Below, in pieces: positions 36,908-45,981 of a stretch of 64,000 bases of DNA. The position numbers and the translations under genes are program-made. Positions within the stretch are counted from its first letter, which is position 1. Each line of letters opens with the position of its first letter. Under the pieces are notes generated by a model that made no database searches, was not told where the DNA came from, and was given only the letters and a program-made list of their open reading frames with translations. The DNA is from Lactobacillus kimbladii (GTDB taxonomy: Bacteria > Bacillota > Bacilli > Lactobacillales > Lactobacillaceae): positions 434,001-498,000 of the forward strand of contig NZ_SCMB01000001.1 in assembly GCF_014323605.1 (NCBI RefSeq). Reading direction: 5' to 3'.

Positions 36908-37924
36908 ATGAAGAAAAAAGTCTTATTGCAATGATTGCCAGTATTTTAGTATTACTAGGTACTGGTTCATTTAGTAGTCCACAACCAGTATCTGCTGCTA
37001 AACATCAAATATTTGTGTACAGCAAAACATATGTCTATGATCATAAGGGCAAGAAAACCAAAAAAGTATATAAAAAGAGCAAAACTCTTTATTATACTTC
37101 TGTTAAAAAGATTAAAGGTTATAAATAAATATTATCGTATCGGTAAAAATAAATACATCCACTACTACGATGGTTTACCGCTCAATATAGTCAAAACACC
37201 AAAAAATAGGCCTGCTAAAAACGGGGCAAGTTTGATGGATTTTATGGCAAATGATACTTCACTAACCACTGCCCAAAGACAGGAGGCACAAAAAGCAGCG
37301 ACTTTACTTAGAACAGGCAAAATAGATAGTCAAGCGCAAAAAGGCGCACCATCGTGGTTTAATACTTATGTCAAGTTAGGTGGCAAAGATGATGCTACTA
37401 GCAACGTTAATATTAAAGCTCCCCTTCAAAGTCTTGCTAATGCAAACAAGGAAAGAACTAAAGCTGGAGTTGGTGAGCTAAAGATTTCTCCAACTTCTAC
37501 AGCCATTTCCATGATTGATGCAGATTATCAAAAACAGGGTTCCTTAAATCATCCGGGCTTTTACGGCTATCATTTCAACCTGGAAAATCTTTCTGCCGGT
37601 GCTGAGCCAATTAGCAACTGGATGACTGAAAAAGTAGCCTGGGAATGGGACGTAAAGAAAAGCCCTAGCCTAGCGCCCTATGAGTTCACTCCTAATTGGG
37701 AAGACCCTGTATATAATCAGGCCGTTTTAGGAACAAACGGTTATAGAATGGCAGGACACTATACCAATTTATTAAATAAGGGACATCGCGTAATGGGCAT
37801 GGCTCATATGACGTAAACTCCTTATGGTGCTGCTGATGCTTTTAACGCAACTAGTGAAGGTGAAGATGGCGCAATTACTTTGGCTCAATATAAGGCCATA
37901 GTAAAAGAATGGTTAAAGAAATAA
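36908..37924 (+). pseudogene. Broken CAP/SCP-like secreted surface protein
   Basis: The intact ancestor had a signal peptide, an SLAP-like wall-binding module (IFVYSKTYVYDHKGKKTKK ... YYRIGKNKYIHYYDG) and a C-terminal CAP-like domain (LANANKERTKAGVGELKISP, then HPGFYGYHFNLENLSAG). Three lesions are visible. A one-base loss near 36926-36931 separates ATG 36908, which has AAGGGAG upstream, from the signal peptide frame. A four-base tandem repeat (TAAATAAA) near 37122-37131 adds a frameshift after KIKGYK. A TAA at 37814-37816 interrupts the last domain, after which the same frame runs 35 codons to TAA 37922. All three would have to be corrected to restore the protein, so it is very probably inactive. 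Confidence 0.85.
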
Positions 37925-37946
37925 AAAGCTTTACCTTTTAGGTACT

Positions 37947-38003
37947 AAAAATCTGTTAGTTTATATTGTGAAATTTCACAATATCTTACTAGCAGATTTT
38001 TTT
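37947..38003. terminator. Large bidirectional terminator
   Basis: A long stem built around the perfect palindrome ATATTGTGAAATTTCACAATAT is extended by AAAAATCTG / CAGATTTTT with small bulges. It separates the converging CAP pseudogene and adenine deaminase. Confidence 0.8.
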
Positions 38004-38032
38004 GATCACTATTTAATTAATTTCTGCACTTT

Positions 38033-39733
38033 CTACTTAATTTCTTCAAAAAGCGGAATCTTTTTCTGACTTTTGACTTCAAATAGACCCTTATCTGAAA
38101 TTTTAATGGTTGGTGAAACCAGCAAAGACAAAGTAGAAAATGACATAATCTCGTTAGGATTTTTATAACCTAGTTCTTGCAATGTTTTGCGCACCTTGCC
38201 TATTTCTGTACCTAAAACAGACATTGGTTGGTCACTGGCAACGCCGCCAATCGGTAATTTTGCATTGGCAACTATTTTGTCACCTTTTGCTGCAATATAG
38301 CCGCCCTGCTGTTCAACCAGCTGATGCTGAATCTTGAGCATTGCGGCGGTATTAGTGCCCATGATCATTATGTTGTGGTGATCATGCGCCCAAGTTGCTC
38401 CTACCGCACCGTCTTTTACAATACCGCGGTCAACAAAGCCCAGACTATAATGTCCATCGCCGCTATAACGATCTTGCACCATAATCAATGCTAAGCCGGC
38501 TTTCTGCCATTGAACTATGTGATCTTTTACTTCCAGTTTTTCTTGGATATGGTTGGTAAAAGTACCTGCTGGATTAAGTTGAATAATATTTGCCAATACT
38601 TCTCCGTTTGCAACTAAATCTGTTTTTGCCACAAAATCATCGGGTAATAACTTAGGCGCGTTAACTGAGTGACGTAACTCTGGCAAAAACTGGTAACCTG
38701 TCTGCTCCTTGATATCTGCCGCGTTTATCCCATTTTTATAAACAGCTGCTATTGACAAATCATGCAGATCATCGAGAATAACAAAATCAGCTACTCTGCC
38801 GGGAGCAATTGCACCTCTATCCCATAATCCCATATGGCGAGCTGGTGTATAAGTAGCTATGTAAATAGCTTCTTCAGGTGTCATCCCCATTTTGATTGCT
38901 TTTTTCACCAAATAGTTCAAGTGGCCATGAAGCAAGGTATCAGGCATAGAATCATCAGTTACCAGGGCAATCTGGTCAAAGTAATTGTTCTTAATGATCG
39001 TATCAATTACTTCCTGCAACATTGATTTCAGTTGCACCTCGACAAACATGCCATTAGGAACTTTTTCATTAACTAAGGCAGCTGTCTGTTCCGTATGGTC
39101 AGTAGTAACTCCAGCATAAATAACTTTAGCCAGATCTTCACCAGCATATGCTGGCACATGACCTTCAAGAGGCATTGTAGGTTTTTCCTCACGACAAACT
39201 TTGATAATATCTTTGATCAAGGTTTTATGCGGAGAAGTCATATCCTTAAAGTTCATCACTTCGCCTAAACAAATAAAGCGCGGATCTTTAAGCAGTTCTT
39301 GTACTTCTTTCATGCCAATTTTGCCACCTGTTGTTTCCATATCTGGATTCGTTGATGGAACCGAAGATGGAATGCCAAAGAAAATATCAATCGGTGACGG
39401 CTCTGCAATGAAATTTTTTAGTCCCTTGATGCCAGCAACATTTGTTACTTCATGATCGTCAGCAATAATCGTTGTCGTACCGTATTTTAGAATCGTTTGT
39501 CCCATAATCGCAGGAGTAGTCATGGATGAATCGATATGCATGTGGGCATCAACAAATCCTGGAATTAGATATTTACCCTTAAGATTAATTGTCTTTTTAG
39601 CCCTAATTCCTGGTAAGTCTTGATTAATCCAATAAAATTTACCGTTTTTCACTGTAACTTGAGTGTCAACAAATTTACGTAAAAAGACATTAAAAACATG
39701 GCCATTTTTTATCAAAAGATCAACTTGTGTCAT
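38033..39733 (-). CDS. ade: Adenine deaminase
   Basis: A 566-residue amidohydrolase converting adenine to hypoxanthine and ammonia. Metal-binding segments are present: PGFVDAHMHIDSSM near residue 60, LEGHVPAYAG and TDHTEQTAA for the later His ligands, and LVTDDSMPD for the catalytic Asp. Length and C-terminal extension match the Ade family. GGAGG precedes ATG 39733. It is the last gene of the operon carrying the polyamine-type ABC transporter, 56 bases after the second binding-protein gene. This suggests that transporter and enzyme serve the same purine-linked task. Confidence 0.96.
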   Translation of the reverse strand: MTQVDLLIKNGHVFNVFLRKFVDTQVTVKNGKFYWINQDLPGIRAKKTINLKGKYLIPGFVDAHMHIDSSMTTPAIMGQTILKYGTTTIIADDHEVTNVAGIKGLKNFIAEPSPIDIFFGIPSSVPSTNPDMETTGGKIGMKEVQELLKDPRFICLGEVMNFKDMTSPHKTLIKDIIKVCREEKPTMPLEGHVPAYAGEDLAKVIYAGVTTDHTEQTAALVNEKVPNGMFVEVQLKSMLQEVIDTIIKNNYFDQIALVTDDSMPDTLLHGHLNYLVKKAIKMGMTPEEAIYIATYTPARHMGLWDRGAIAPGRVADFVILDDLHDLSIAAVYKNGINAADIKEQTGYQFLPELRHSVNAPKLLPDDFVAKTDLVANGEVLANIIQLNPAGTFTNHIQEKLEVKDHIVQWQKAGLALIMVQDRYSGDGHYSLGFVDRGIVKDGAVGATWAHDHHNIMIMGTNTAAMLKIQHQLVEQQGGYIAAKGDKIVANAKLPIGGVASDQPMSVLGTEIGKVRKTLQELGYKNPNEIMSFSTLSLLVSPTIKISDKGLFEVKSQKKIPLFEEIK

Positions 39734-39789
39734 TTTTCTCCTCCATAAATAACGAAAGAGTTGAAATATTCCAACCCTTCATTTTATAT

Positions 39790-40845
39790 CTACTTATTCA
39801 TAATTTTATTCCATTGATTAACCCAAGAAGGCAAGTGGCTATTAACATAGAAGAAATTCATGTTCTTTGCGCGTTTAGCCACATCCCCATAAGTTTTATT
39901 AGCTGCTTCAACATGTGTTAACTTAACTTGCGTGTTAACTGGGGCATTATTAAGTGATTTTGCACTAGCACATTTCTTTTGAATAGCTTGACTTAGTCTA
40001 AAATTAATATACTTATAGGCAGCATCTGTATTCTTGCTATTCTTCAAGATAGCAACAACGTTGCTGTTAGAATATGTGCCTGATGCTGGAACAATGTATT
40101 TAAGTTCAGGATTAGTAGCCTGCAACATGCTAATAGCGTAGTCACCAACAACGGCCACACTGATTTCACCTGTTTTGAACATATTGGATAAATCTGAACT
40201 TTGGTCATATGTTTTAACCACATTAGGCTTCAATTCTTTCATGGCTTTGAAAGCTGCTTTACCGCCATCACTTGGGACACTGACTTTAGCATGGCGACCC
40301 GCAATATACAGTATTGCAGGACCAAAAGTGTTAGTAATGTCAGGAATCGCAATCTTGCTTTTTAGCTTTTTAGACCACAGTTGATCCCACTCTGTAATAT
40401 GAACTTTTTTAGGATTGTAAATAATACCTACGCTGTTAACAGTGTAAGGAACAGTTCCAGTATCTTTAGCCAGCTTTTGTTCACTACTGGATAAATATTT
40501 AAAATCTTTGATTTTAGAAAAATCTACTTTTTTATACAACTTCTTTTTCGCACCAGCATAAGCATTCTTTTGTGCCACTTCAATCACGTCAACTGAAGAA
40601 TTAGGATTATGCTCAATTTGGGTTAAGCTCGTAGTTGTATCTGCAGTAAATTGTGCGGAAACTTTAACGTTATTTTTCTTAGCAAAAGGATTGAGTACAT
40701 CTGATCTCATTTGCTTAGTTAAGATGCCGAATGTAGAAACAACCAACTTGCCACCGTTTGCATTAGAAGAACAAGCTGAAGTAGCAATAGCTGCTCCCGC
40801 AACAATTAAACTTGCTGCCATTAAACATACTTTTTTGATTTTCAT
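39790..40845 (-). CDS. ABC transporter substrate-binding lipoprotein, copy 1
   Basis: A 351-residue family 1 extracellular solute-binding protein (PotD/iron/2-AEP type). The signal peptide ends in a lipobox-like TSAC, so it is probably a lipoprotein. The mature part shows KLVVSTFG at the start and YTVNSVGIIYNPKKV and FKTGEISVAVVGDYAISM in the ligand cleft. By eye it is about three quarters identical to the product of the next gene upstream. ATG 40845 is chosen (AAAGG upstream); a longer frame to 40905 lacks a ribosome binding site. A hairpin separates the two copies. Substrate is unknown: the permeases suggest polyamine-like, the downstream ade gene suggests purine. Confidence 0.85.
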   Translation of the reverse strand: MKIKKVCLMAASLIVAGAAIATSACSSNANGGKLVVSTFGILTKQMRSDVLNPFAKKNNVKVSAQFTADTTTSLTQIEHNPNSSVDVIEVAQKNAYAGAKKKLYKKVDFSKIKDFKYLSSSEQKLAKDTGTVPYTVNSVGIIYNPKKVHITEWDQLWSKKLKSKIAIPDITNTFGPAILYIAGRHAKVSVPSDGGKAAFKAMKELKPNVVKTYDQSSDLSNMFKTGEISVAVVGDYAISMLQATNPELKYIVPASGTYSNSNVVAILKNSKNTDAAYKYINFRLSQAIQKKCASAKSLNNAPVNTQVKLTHVEAANKTYGDVAKRAKNMNFFYVNSHLPSWVNQWNKIMNK

Positions 40846-40865
40846 GATAGACCTTTCCGTAAATC

Positions 40866-40900
40866 TAAAATGCCTTATTAATGAAGGCAGGTTCTTTTTT
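40866..40900 (-). repeat. Hairpin between the two binding-protein genes
   Basis: TGCCTT / AAGGCA arms flank ATTAATG. On the minus strand TTTTAG follows, so it may be a weak terminator or an mRNA-stabilising hairpin that raises the level of the first binding protein relative to downstream genes. Confidence 0.5.
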
Positions 40901-40905
40901 GACAA

Positions 40906-41958
40906 TTATTGATTCATAATTTTATTCCATTGACTGATCCATGAAGGCATTTGCTTGTTCACGTAATAAAAGTCAATAGTTTTTGCTCTTTGGGCGATCG
41001 CACCATATGTTTTATTGGCAGCTTCAGCAGCAGTCAATTTTACTTGTGAATTAACCGGGGCATTATTAAGCGATTTTGCACTGGCAACTTTCTTTTGGTT
41101 AGCTTCACTTATACGAAAGTCAATATACTTATATGCCGCTTGAGTATTCTTACTGTTTTTCAAGATTGCAATATTATCATAGTTAGCATATGTTCCTGAA
41201 GCTGGCACTAGATACTTCAAACTAGGATTAGTAGCTTGCAACATGCTGATTGAAAAATCACCAACAACCGCCGCGGTAATTTCTCCCGTTTTAAACATAT
41301 TACTTAAGTCTGAACTTTGAGAATATGTTTTAACCACATTCGGCTTTAGTTGCTTTAACGCTTTGAAGGCAGCCTTGCCATTGTCCTTGGTTACACTGAC
41401 TTTAGCATGATCCCCTGCCACATAAAGCATTGCGGGACCAAAAGTTGTTACAATATCCGGAATTGCAATCTTGCCCTTTAATTTCTTAGACCACAGGTCA
41501 TCCCAACTTTTAATGTGGGCCTTTTTCGGATTATAAATAATGCCAAAACTATTAACAGTGTACGGAACAGTATTTGTGTCTTTTGCCAGCTTTTGCTGGT
41601 CAGCGGATAAATACTTGAAATTCTTGAGTTTGGAAAAATCCAATTTTTTAAAGAGTTTCTTTTTAGCTCCAGTAATCGCATTATTTTGGGCCAATTCAAT
41701 GACATCTACCGGTGAATTAGAATTGTGCTCAATCTGCGTTAGGCGAGTTGAGCTGTCCCCAAACTGTGTAGACACCTTAACATTATTTTTCTTAGCAAAC
41801 GGGTTAAGCACGTCCGAGCGCATCTGCTTAGTTGCTAAGCCAAAAGTGGAAACTGTCAGCTTACCGCTACCAGCATTAGACGAACAAGCGGAAGTTGCCA
41901 AAGTTGTGCCGGCAATGATAAAACTAGCTGCTAACAAACAAGCTTTTTTAAATTTCAT
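40906..41958 (-). CDS. ABC transporter substrate-binding lipoprotein, copy 2
   Basis: A 350-residue paralog of the downstream binding protein with the same architecture: signal peptide, TSAC lipobox-like site, KLTVSTFG start, and cleft segments YTVNSFGIIYNPKKA and FKTGEITAAVVGDFSISM. Differences between the copies fall partly in the predicted ligand cleft (for example GTYANYDNIAI against GTYSNSNVVAI), so the two may bind different ligands. ATG 41958 is eight bases from AAAGG and is preferred over ATG 41964. It follows the ATPase gene by 25 bases. Confidence 0.87.
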   Translation of the reverse strand: MKFKKACLLAASFIIAGTTLATSACSSNAGSGKLTVSTFGLATKQMRSDVLNPFAKKNNVKVSTQFGDSSTRLTQIEHNSNSPVDVIELAQNNAITGAKKKLFKKLDFSKLKNFKYLSADQQKLAKDTNTVPYTVNSFGIIYNPKKAHIKSWDDLWSKKLKGKIAIPDIVTTFGPAMLYVAGDHAKVSVTKDNGKAAFKALKQLKPNVVKTYSQSSDLSNMFKTGEITAAVVGDFSISMLQATNPSLKYLVPASGTYANYDNIAILKNSKNTQAAYKYIDFRISEANQKKVASAKSLNNAPVNSQVKLTAAEAANKTYGAIAQRAKTIDFYYVNKQMPSWISQWNKIMNQ

Positions 41959-41983
41959 AACCATACCTTTCTAAAAACACTGA

Positions 41984-43027
41984 CTATTCTGATAACGGAT
42001 GAAGATGCTTAGCAGGAAGGGTCAGCGTTACTTCTTCTCCTGAACTGCGCATCTTTTGCCGTGCTTCCTCAACTTGAAAGTCCCCAACGGCTGAATGAAT
42101 GGCATACTTAAAACTTTGTCCTAAATATTCACGACTCATAATTTTACCGGTAAATGTATTTTCAGAAACATCCGCTAAATTCAAGTGGATGTTTTCCGGA
42201 CGAATGGTTAGCACTTTTGCATTTTTATTTGGTTCAGCCGTGGTCAAAACCGTATCGCCTACTTTGATATGATGGTCATCCTGACGATTAGCAGCAGTGA
42301 CAGTAATAAAATTGTCATAGCCAATAAAACGAGCAACATATTCTGTTCGAGGATGATGAAAAATATTCTGTGGCGTATCAAACTGATCAATGCGTCCTTG
42401 TTTCATAATTAAAACTTTGTCGGAAATTGCAAAACATTCTTGCTGATCGTGTGTGACAAATAGTACGGTCATTTTTAATTTCTGCTGCAAGTCACGGATT
42501 TCTTCCCGCATCTTCAGCCGCAACTTAGCATCCAGATTGCTTAAAGGTTCATCCATTAATAGCAATTCAGGATTGGTAACCAGAGCTCTTGCTAACGAAA
42601 CTCTTTGTTGCTGCCCCCCAGAAAGCTGCGCTGGAAATTGTTTAGCCAGTTGACTTAAGCCCGTAGTTGCCAACATTTCAGTCACTTTTTTCTTGATAGT
42701 ATTTTTGTCAAACTTGCGCATTTTTAGTCCAAAAGCAACGTTATCAAAAACATTCATATGGGGAAAAAGTGCATAGCTTTGAAAAACCATCCCGAAATTT
42801 CTCTTGTAAACAGGTACTTTAGTAATATCTTTACCGTTAACTAAAACCTGTCCGGCAGTTTCTGGAATTAAACCAGCAATAATTCTTAGTGTGGTCGTTT
42901 TGCCACAGCCAGAAGGTCCAAGAATGGAAACCAGCTCACCGTTATTGACAGCAAAAGATATATCTTTTAAAACTTTAGTTTTACCATCGTATGATTTTGC
43001 TAAATTTTGTACTTCTAAATTTGCCAC
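41984..43027 (-). CDS. potA: ABC transporter ATP-binding protein, PotA-like
   Basis: A 347-residue ATPase with Walker A GPSGCGKTT near residue 37, signature LSGGQQQRVSLARAL near residue 135, Walker B LLLMDEPLSNLD, and a C-terminal TOBE-type regulatory domain (LTIRPENIHL). The family energises import of polyamines, iron or similar small ligands. The start is GTG 43027 with GGAG eight bases upstream. It lies in the middle of the operon, after both permease genes. Confidence 0.9.
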   Translation of the reverse strand: MANLEVQNLAKSYDGKTKVLKDISFAVNNGELVSILGPSGCGKTTTLRIIAGLIPETAGQVLVNGKDITKVPVYKRNFGMVFQSYALFPHMNVFDNVAFGLKMRKFDKNTIKKKVTEMLATTGLSQLAKQFPAQLSGGQQQRVSLARALVTNPELLLMDEPLSNLDAKLRLKMREEIRDLQQKLKMTVLFVTHDQQECFAISDKVLIMKQGRIDQFDTPQNIFHHPRTEYVARFIGYDNFITVTAANRQDDHHIKVGDTVLTTAEPNKNAKVLTIRPENIHLNLADVSENTFTGKIMSREYLGQSFKYAIHSAVGDFQVEEARQKMRSSGEEVTLTLPAKHLHPLSE

Positions 43028-43039
43028 TGCCCTACTCCT

Positions 43040-43828
43040 CTACTTTGTAATATTTTTAATACCAATCGCTTTTTCAACCAAGAACATCATGAGTGCTGTA
43101 AAGATCATCAAAAGCACAGAAATTGCTGACACAGTGGGATCATAATTATTTTGTAAATAATTCAAAATTGCCGGTGGCAACATGGTTAAAGAAGGGCCGC
43201 TCATGAATAAAGAAACTGGAATATTGTTGAAGGAATTGATGAAACACATCATAAACGCAGCAATGATACTGGCCTTAATATTTGGCAAAACAATTAGGAA
43301 AAATCCTTTTTTGCGAGAGCAGCCACAAATCCAGCCCGCTTCTTCGATGTGACTGTCCATTAACAGCATACTGGCTGTAATTAAACGAATGACATACGGT
43401 AAACACAAAAGAAAATGTCCGACAATCAAGCCAATAAATACCGGAATTCTCATAGTAATAACTGCGGCTTGATAGAGGGCAAAGCCAATAACAATTTCGG
43501 GAATTAAAGTTGGACTGAGAAAAAATGATTGAAACCAAGCGGCATGATGAATGTTGTAACGCGTTAAGGCGTAGACAGCAGGAATGCCAATAACTAAAGC
43601 CGAAATGCTGGCAATTAAAGCTACAATTAAACTTGATTCAAAACCTGCAATAAAATCAGGCTGTTGGAAAATATTGCTGTACCAAGAAAGGGTAAAGCCG
43701 GTAATCGGTAATGAAATCGAGCTTTGCGTATTAAAGGATGTAATTACGACTAAAATTAGTGGCAACATGATTAAAGCCAAAATAATAATCGAAATCACAG
43801 TCAAAGTTTTATTTTTACGATCAAGCAT
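43040..43828 (-). CDS. potC: ABC transporter permease, PotC-like
   Basis: A 262-residue permease with about six membrane segments and the EAA-loop region (MDSHIEEAGWICGCSRKKGF near residue 155), which contacts the ATPase. It resembles PotC of spermidine/putrescine transporters. GGAGG precedes ATG 43828, which overlaps the 3' end of the upstream permease gene by eight bases, so the pair is translationally coupled. Confidence 0.87.
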   Translation of the reverse strand: MLDRKNKTLTVISIIILALIMLPLILVVITSFNTQSSISLPITGFTLSWYSNIFQQPDFIAGFESSLIVALIASISALVIGIPAVYALTRYNIHHAAWFQSFFLSPTLIPEIVIGFALYQAAVITMRIPVFIGLIVGHFLLCLPYVIRLITASMLLMDSHIEEAGWICGCSRKKGFFLIVLPNIKASIIAAFMMCFINSFNNIPVSLFMSGPSLTMLPPAILNYLQNNYDPTVSAISVLLMIFTALMMFLVEKAIGIKNITK

Positions 43829-44651
43829 TGGTTGGCCTCCGATCTAAATGTTGGCTAAGCTTCCTCATGAGCCACATCGAAAGAGCAGAAATAACAATTA
43901 AAATTATTGAGATAACGCTGGCATTTTGCCAATTACCTAATGTCATTGCTTGCTGATAAATCATAGTTGCCATTACTAAATGGCGGTTGCCACCAAGAAT
44001 TTCTGGAGTAGTATAAGCTGTCATCGTTCCAGCAAAAACTAAAATACAACCAGTTAAAATGCCGGTAGTCAATTGAGGAATGATCACCTTAAACAATGTG
44101 CGCCAAGGACTGGAACCAAGAACGGCTGCAGCTTCTTCAACTTCCACATTTAATTCAGCCACGCTGCCAATTAATGAATTAATCATAATTGGTAAAAATA
44201 AGTAAACTGAACCAATAATAATAGAAGCATTAGTGTAAAGAATATTTAGCGGTGATCTAATTAGGTGCAACGCCAGTAAAATCTTATTGACGATTCCGTC
44301 ATGACCCAAAATAATAATCCATGCAAAGTTTCTTACAACCGCATTGGTTAACATGGGAAAAAGAATTAGCAAATTCAGTACCTGTCTGACTACTGTTTTT
44401 TGTCTTCCTACCCAGATAGAGATAGGTATCCCAAGGATCAAAACAACAATCACTGTTATAATTGCTATCAAAAAACTACGTCCAAGAACTGCCCAGTTGA
44501 AAGAACTCTTTAAAAATTGTGCGTAAAGTGAAAAGAAGCCACTTTTACTTTGGAATGTTGGTATTGCAATTTGAATTAGAGGGAAAAAAGTGAATACCAA
44601 TACTCCCAAGAATGCAGGAATTAACAACCATACTGCTGTTTTGCGATTCAT
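43821..44651 (-). CDS. potB: ABC transporter permease, PotB-like
   Basis: A 276-residue permease with about six membrane segments and the EAA loop in NVEVEEAAAVLGSSPWRTLF near residue 170. It resembles PotB and is the first gene of the operon potB-potC-potA-binding protein 2-binding protein 1-ade. CGGAGGT precedes ATG 44651. Confidence 0.87.
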   Translation of the reverse strand: MNRKTAVWLLIPAFLGVLVFTFFPLIQIAIPTFQSKSGFFSLYAQFLKSSFNWAVLGRSFLIAIITVIVVLILGIPISIWVGRQKTVVRQVLNLLILFPMLTNAVVRNFAWIIILGHDGIVNKILLALHLIRSPLNILYTNASIIIGSVYLFLPIMINSLIGSVAELNVEVEEAAAVLGSSPWRTLFKVIIPQLTTGILTGCILVFAGTMTAYTTPEILGGNRHLVMATMIYQQAMTLGNWQNASVISIILIVISALSMWLMRKLSQHLDRRPTNA

Positions 44652-44676
44652 ATATTACCTCCGCTTTGTATATTAG

Positions 44677-44720
44677 AGTATCGAACTTTTAATCTACTGT
44701 CAACATCAAATACGAATAAA
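44677..44720. promoter_or_regulatory. Promoter and PurBox-like motifs of the pot-ade operon
   Basis: On the minus strand TTGACA (44703-44698) is followed after 17 bases by a weak -10 (TACTCT). AGTATCGAACTTT (44677-44689, plus strand) matches the PurBox AWWWCCGAACWWT at 11 of 13 positions, and AAATACGAATAAA (44708-44720) at 10 of 13. If real, they would put the transporter and adenine deaminase under PurR. Confidence 0.4.
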
Positions 44721-44812
44721 ATTTATACTTGTTCATTAAATAGTTTGTATTTTTTAGCTAATGAAAGTGCTTAATATTGCGATACGCGTATAATCAATAA
44801 AATTACGAACAT

Positions 44813-44866
44813 TAAATAAAAAACTCTTTTAAACTGAATTAAATCAGTTTAAAAGAGTTAATTTTT
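44813..44866 (-). terminator. Terminator of the lysine operon
   Basis: A perfect 16-bp stem (AACTCTTTTAAACTGA / TCAGTTTAAAAGAGTT) with loop ATTAAA, flanked by A- and T-runs, lies about 50 bases past the asd stop. Confidence 0.88.
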
Positions 44867-44916
44867 ATATTAAATATTGAACAGCCCAAAGTTTGGCTTA
44901 TTTATTAACAAAAACA

Positions 44917-45981
44917 TTACTTATCAGGGACACGCACCAAATTATCTCTGACTATACACTCAGCAATTTCCACGGTGTTGCTGGCAGCACCTCTTAATAA
45001 ATTATCAGCTACTACCCACATATTAAACGCGCCAGGATTTTCTTGGTCTGGACGAATACGGCCAACAAAAGTCTCTTTTTTACCTGCTGCTAAAAGCGGC
45101 TGTGGATAAATTTGGTTTTGCGGATCATCTTGTAAAACTAGCCCGGGAGTCCGCTCAATTTCCTGCTTTATCGCAGCAGCAGTTGCTGACTGATCTTTTA
45201 AAGTGAAATAAACTGTTTCGCCATGACCAATTTCAACTGGCACCCGGACACAAGTAGCAGTAACTTTTATTTGCTTTGTGTCCTGATCATTAAACAAAAT
45301 CTTTTTAGTTTCATGAATCATTTTCCATTCTTCGTGAGTGTAACCATCATCTTCAAAAACATCAATCTGCGGTAACAGGTTAAACGCCATAGGGTAATGC
45401 TTTTTAGCAGACGCAGTTGGCAAAATTTTGGCTTCAGTTTCTTGATTATTCAGCCTATCTTGTGCTTGTTGCAACAGTTCATCCCAAGCCGCTTTGCCAG
45501 CACCAGAAACCGCTTGGTAAGTTGAAACGATGATTTGCTTAATACCCCACTTAACGTGAAGCGGATAAAGCGCGGCAACCATCTGAATGGTCGAGCAATT
45601 AGGATTAGCAATAATGCCATGATGATTAACTAATTGGTCATCGTTAACTCCGGGAACAATTAGTGGAACATCATCAGCCATCCGGAAAGCACTAGTATTA
45701 TCTACACACACTGCCCCCCTTTTGACCGCTTCAGGCAATAACTTTTTAGAAACGGCGCCACCAGCAGATGATAAAACCAAGTCAACACCAGTGAATGAAT
45801 CAGGATGTGCCTCTTCAACTGTAATTTCTTGGCCTTTAAATTGTAATTTCTTGCCTGCTGAACGCTTAGACGCTAGCAATTTAACTTGCTTGACTGGAAT
45901 TGCTGCTTTTTCCAATTCACTAATTAAACGTTGGCCTACTGCGCCTGTAGCACCCAAAATTGCAACTGCGTATTTTCTCAT
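44917..45981 (-). CDS. asd: Aspartate-semialdehyde dehydrogenase
   Basis: A 354-residue NADPH-dependent enzyme reducing aspartyl phosphate to the semialdehyde at the branch to lysine, threonine and methionine. The Rossmann motif GATGAVGQRL near residue 10, catalytic Cys in NPNCSTIQMV near residue 128, and the active-site region ATCVRVPVEIGHGE are present. ATG 45981 shares one base with the patA stop (TGATG). It is the last gene of the riboswitch-controlled lysine operon, so lysine may also lower this shared step. Confidence 0.95.
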   Translation of the reverse strand: MRKYAVAILGATGAVGQRLISELEKAAIPVKQVKLLASKRSAGKKLQFKGQEITVEEAHPDSFTGVDLVLSSAGGAVSKKLLPEAVKRGAVCVDNTSAFRMADDVPLIVPGVNDDQLVNHHGIIANPNCSTIQMVAALYPLHVKWGIKQIIVSTYQAVSGAGKAAWDELLQQAQDRLNNQETEAKILPTASAKKHYPMAFNLLPQIDVFEDDGYTHEEWKMIHETKKILFNDQDTKQIKVTATCVRVPVEIGHGETVYFTLKDQSATAAAIKQEIERTPGLVLQDDPQNQIYPQPLLAAGKKETFVGRIRPDQENPGAFNMWVVADNLLRGAASNTVEIAECIVRDNLVRVPDK

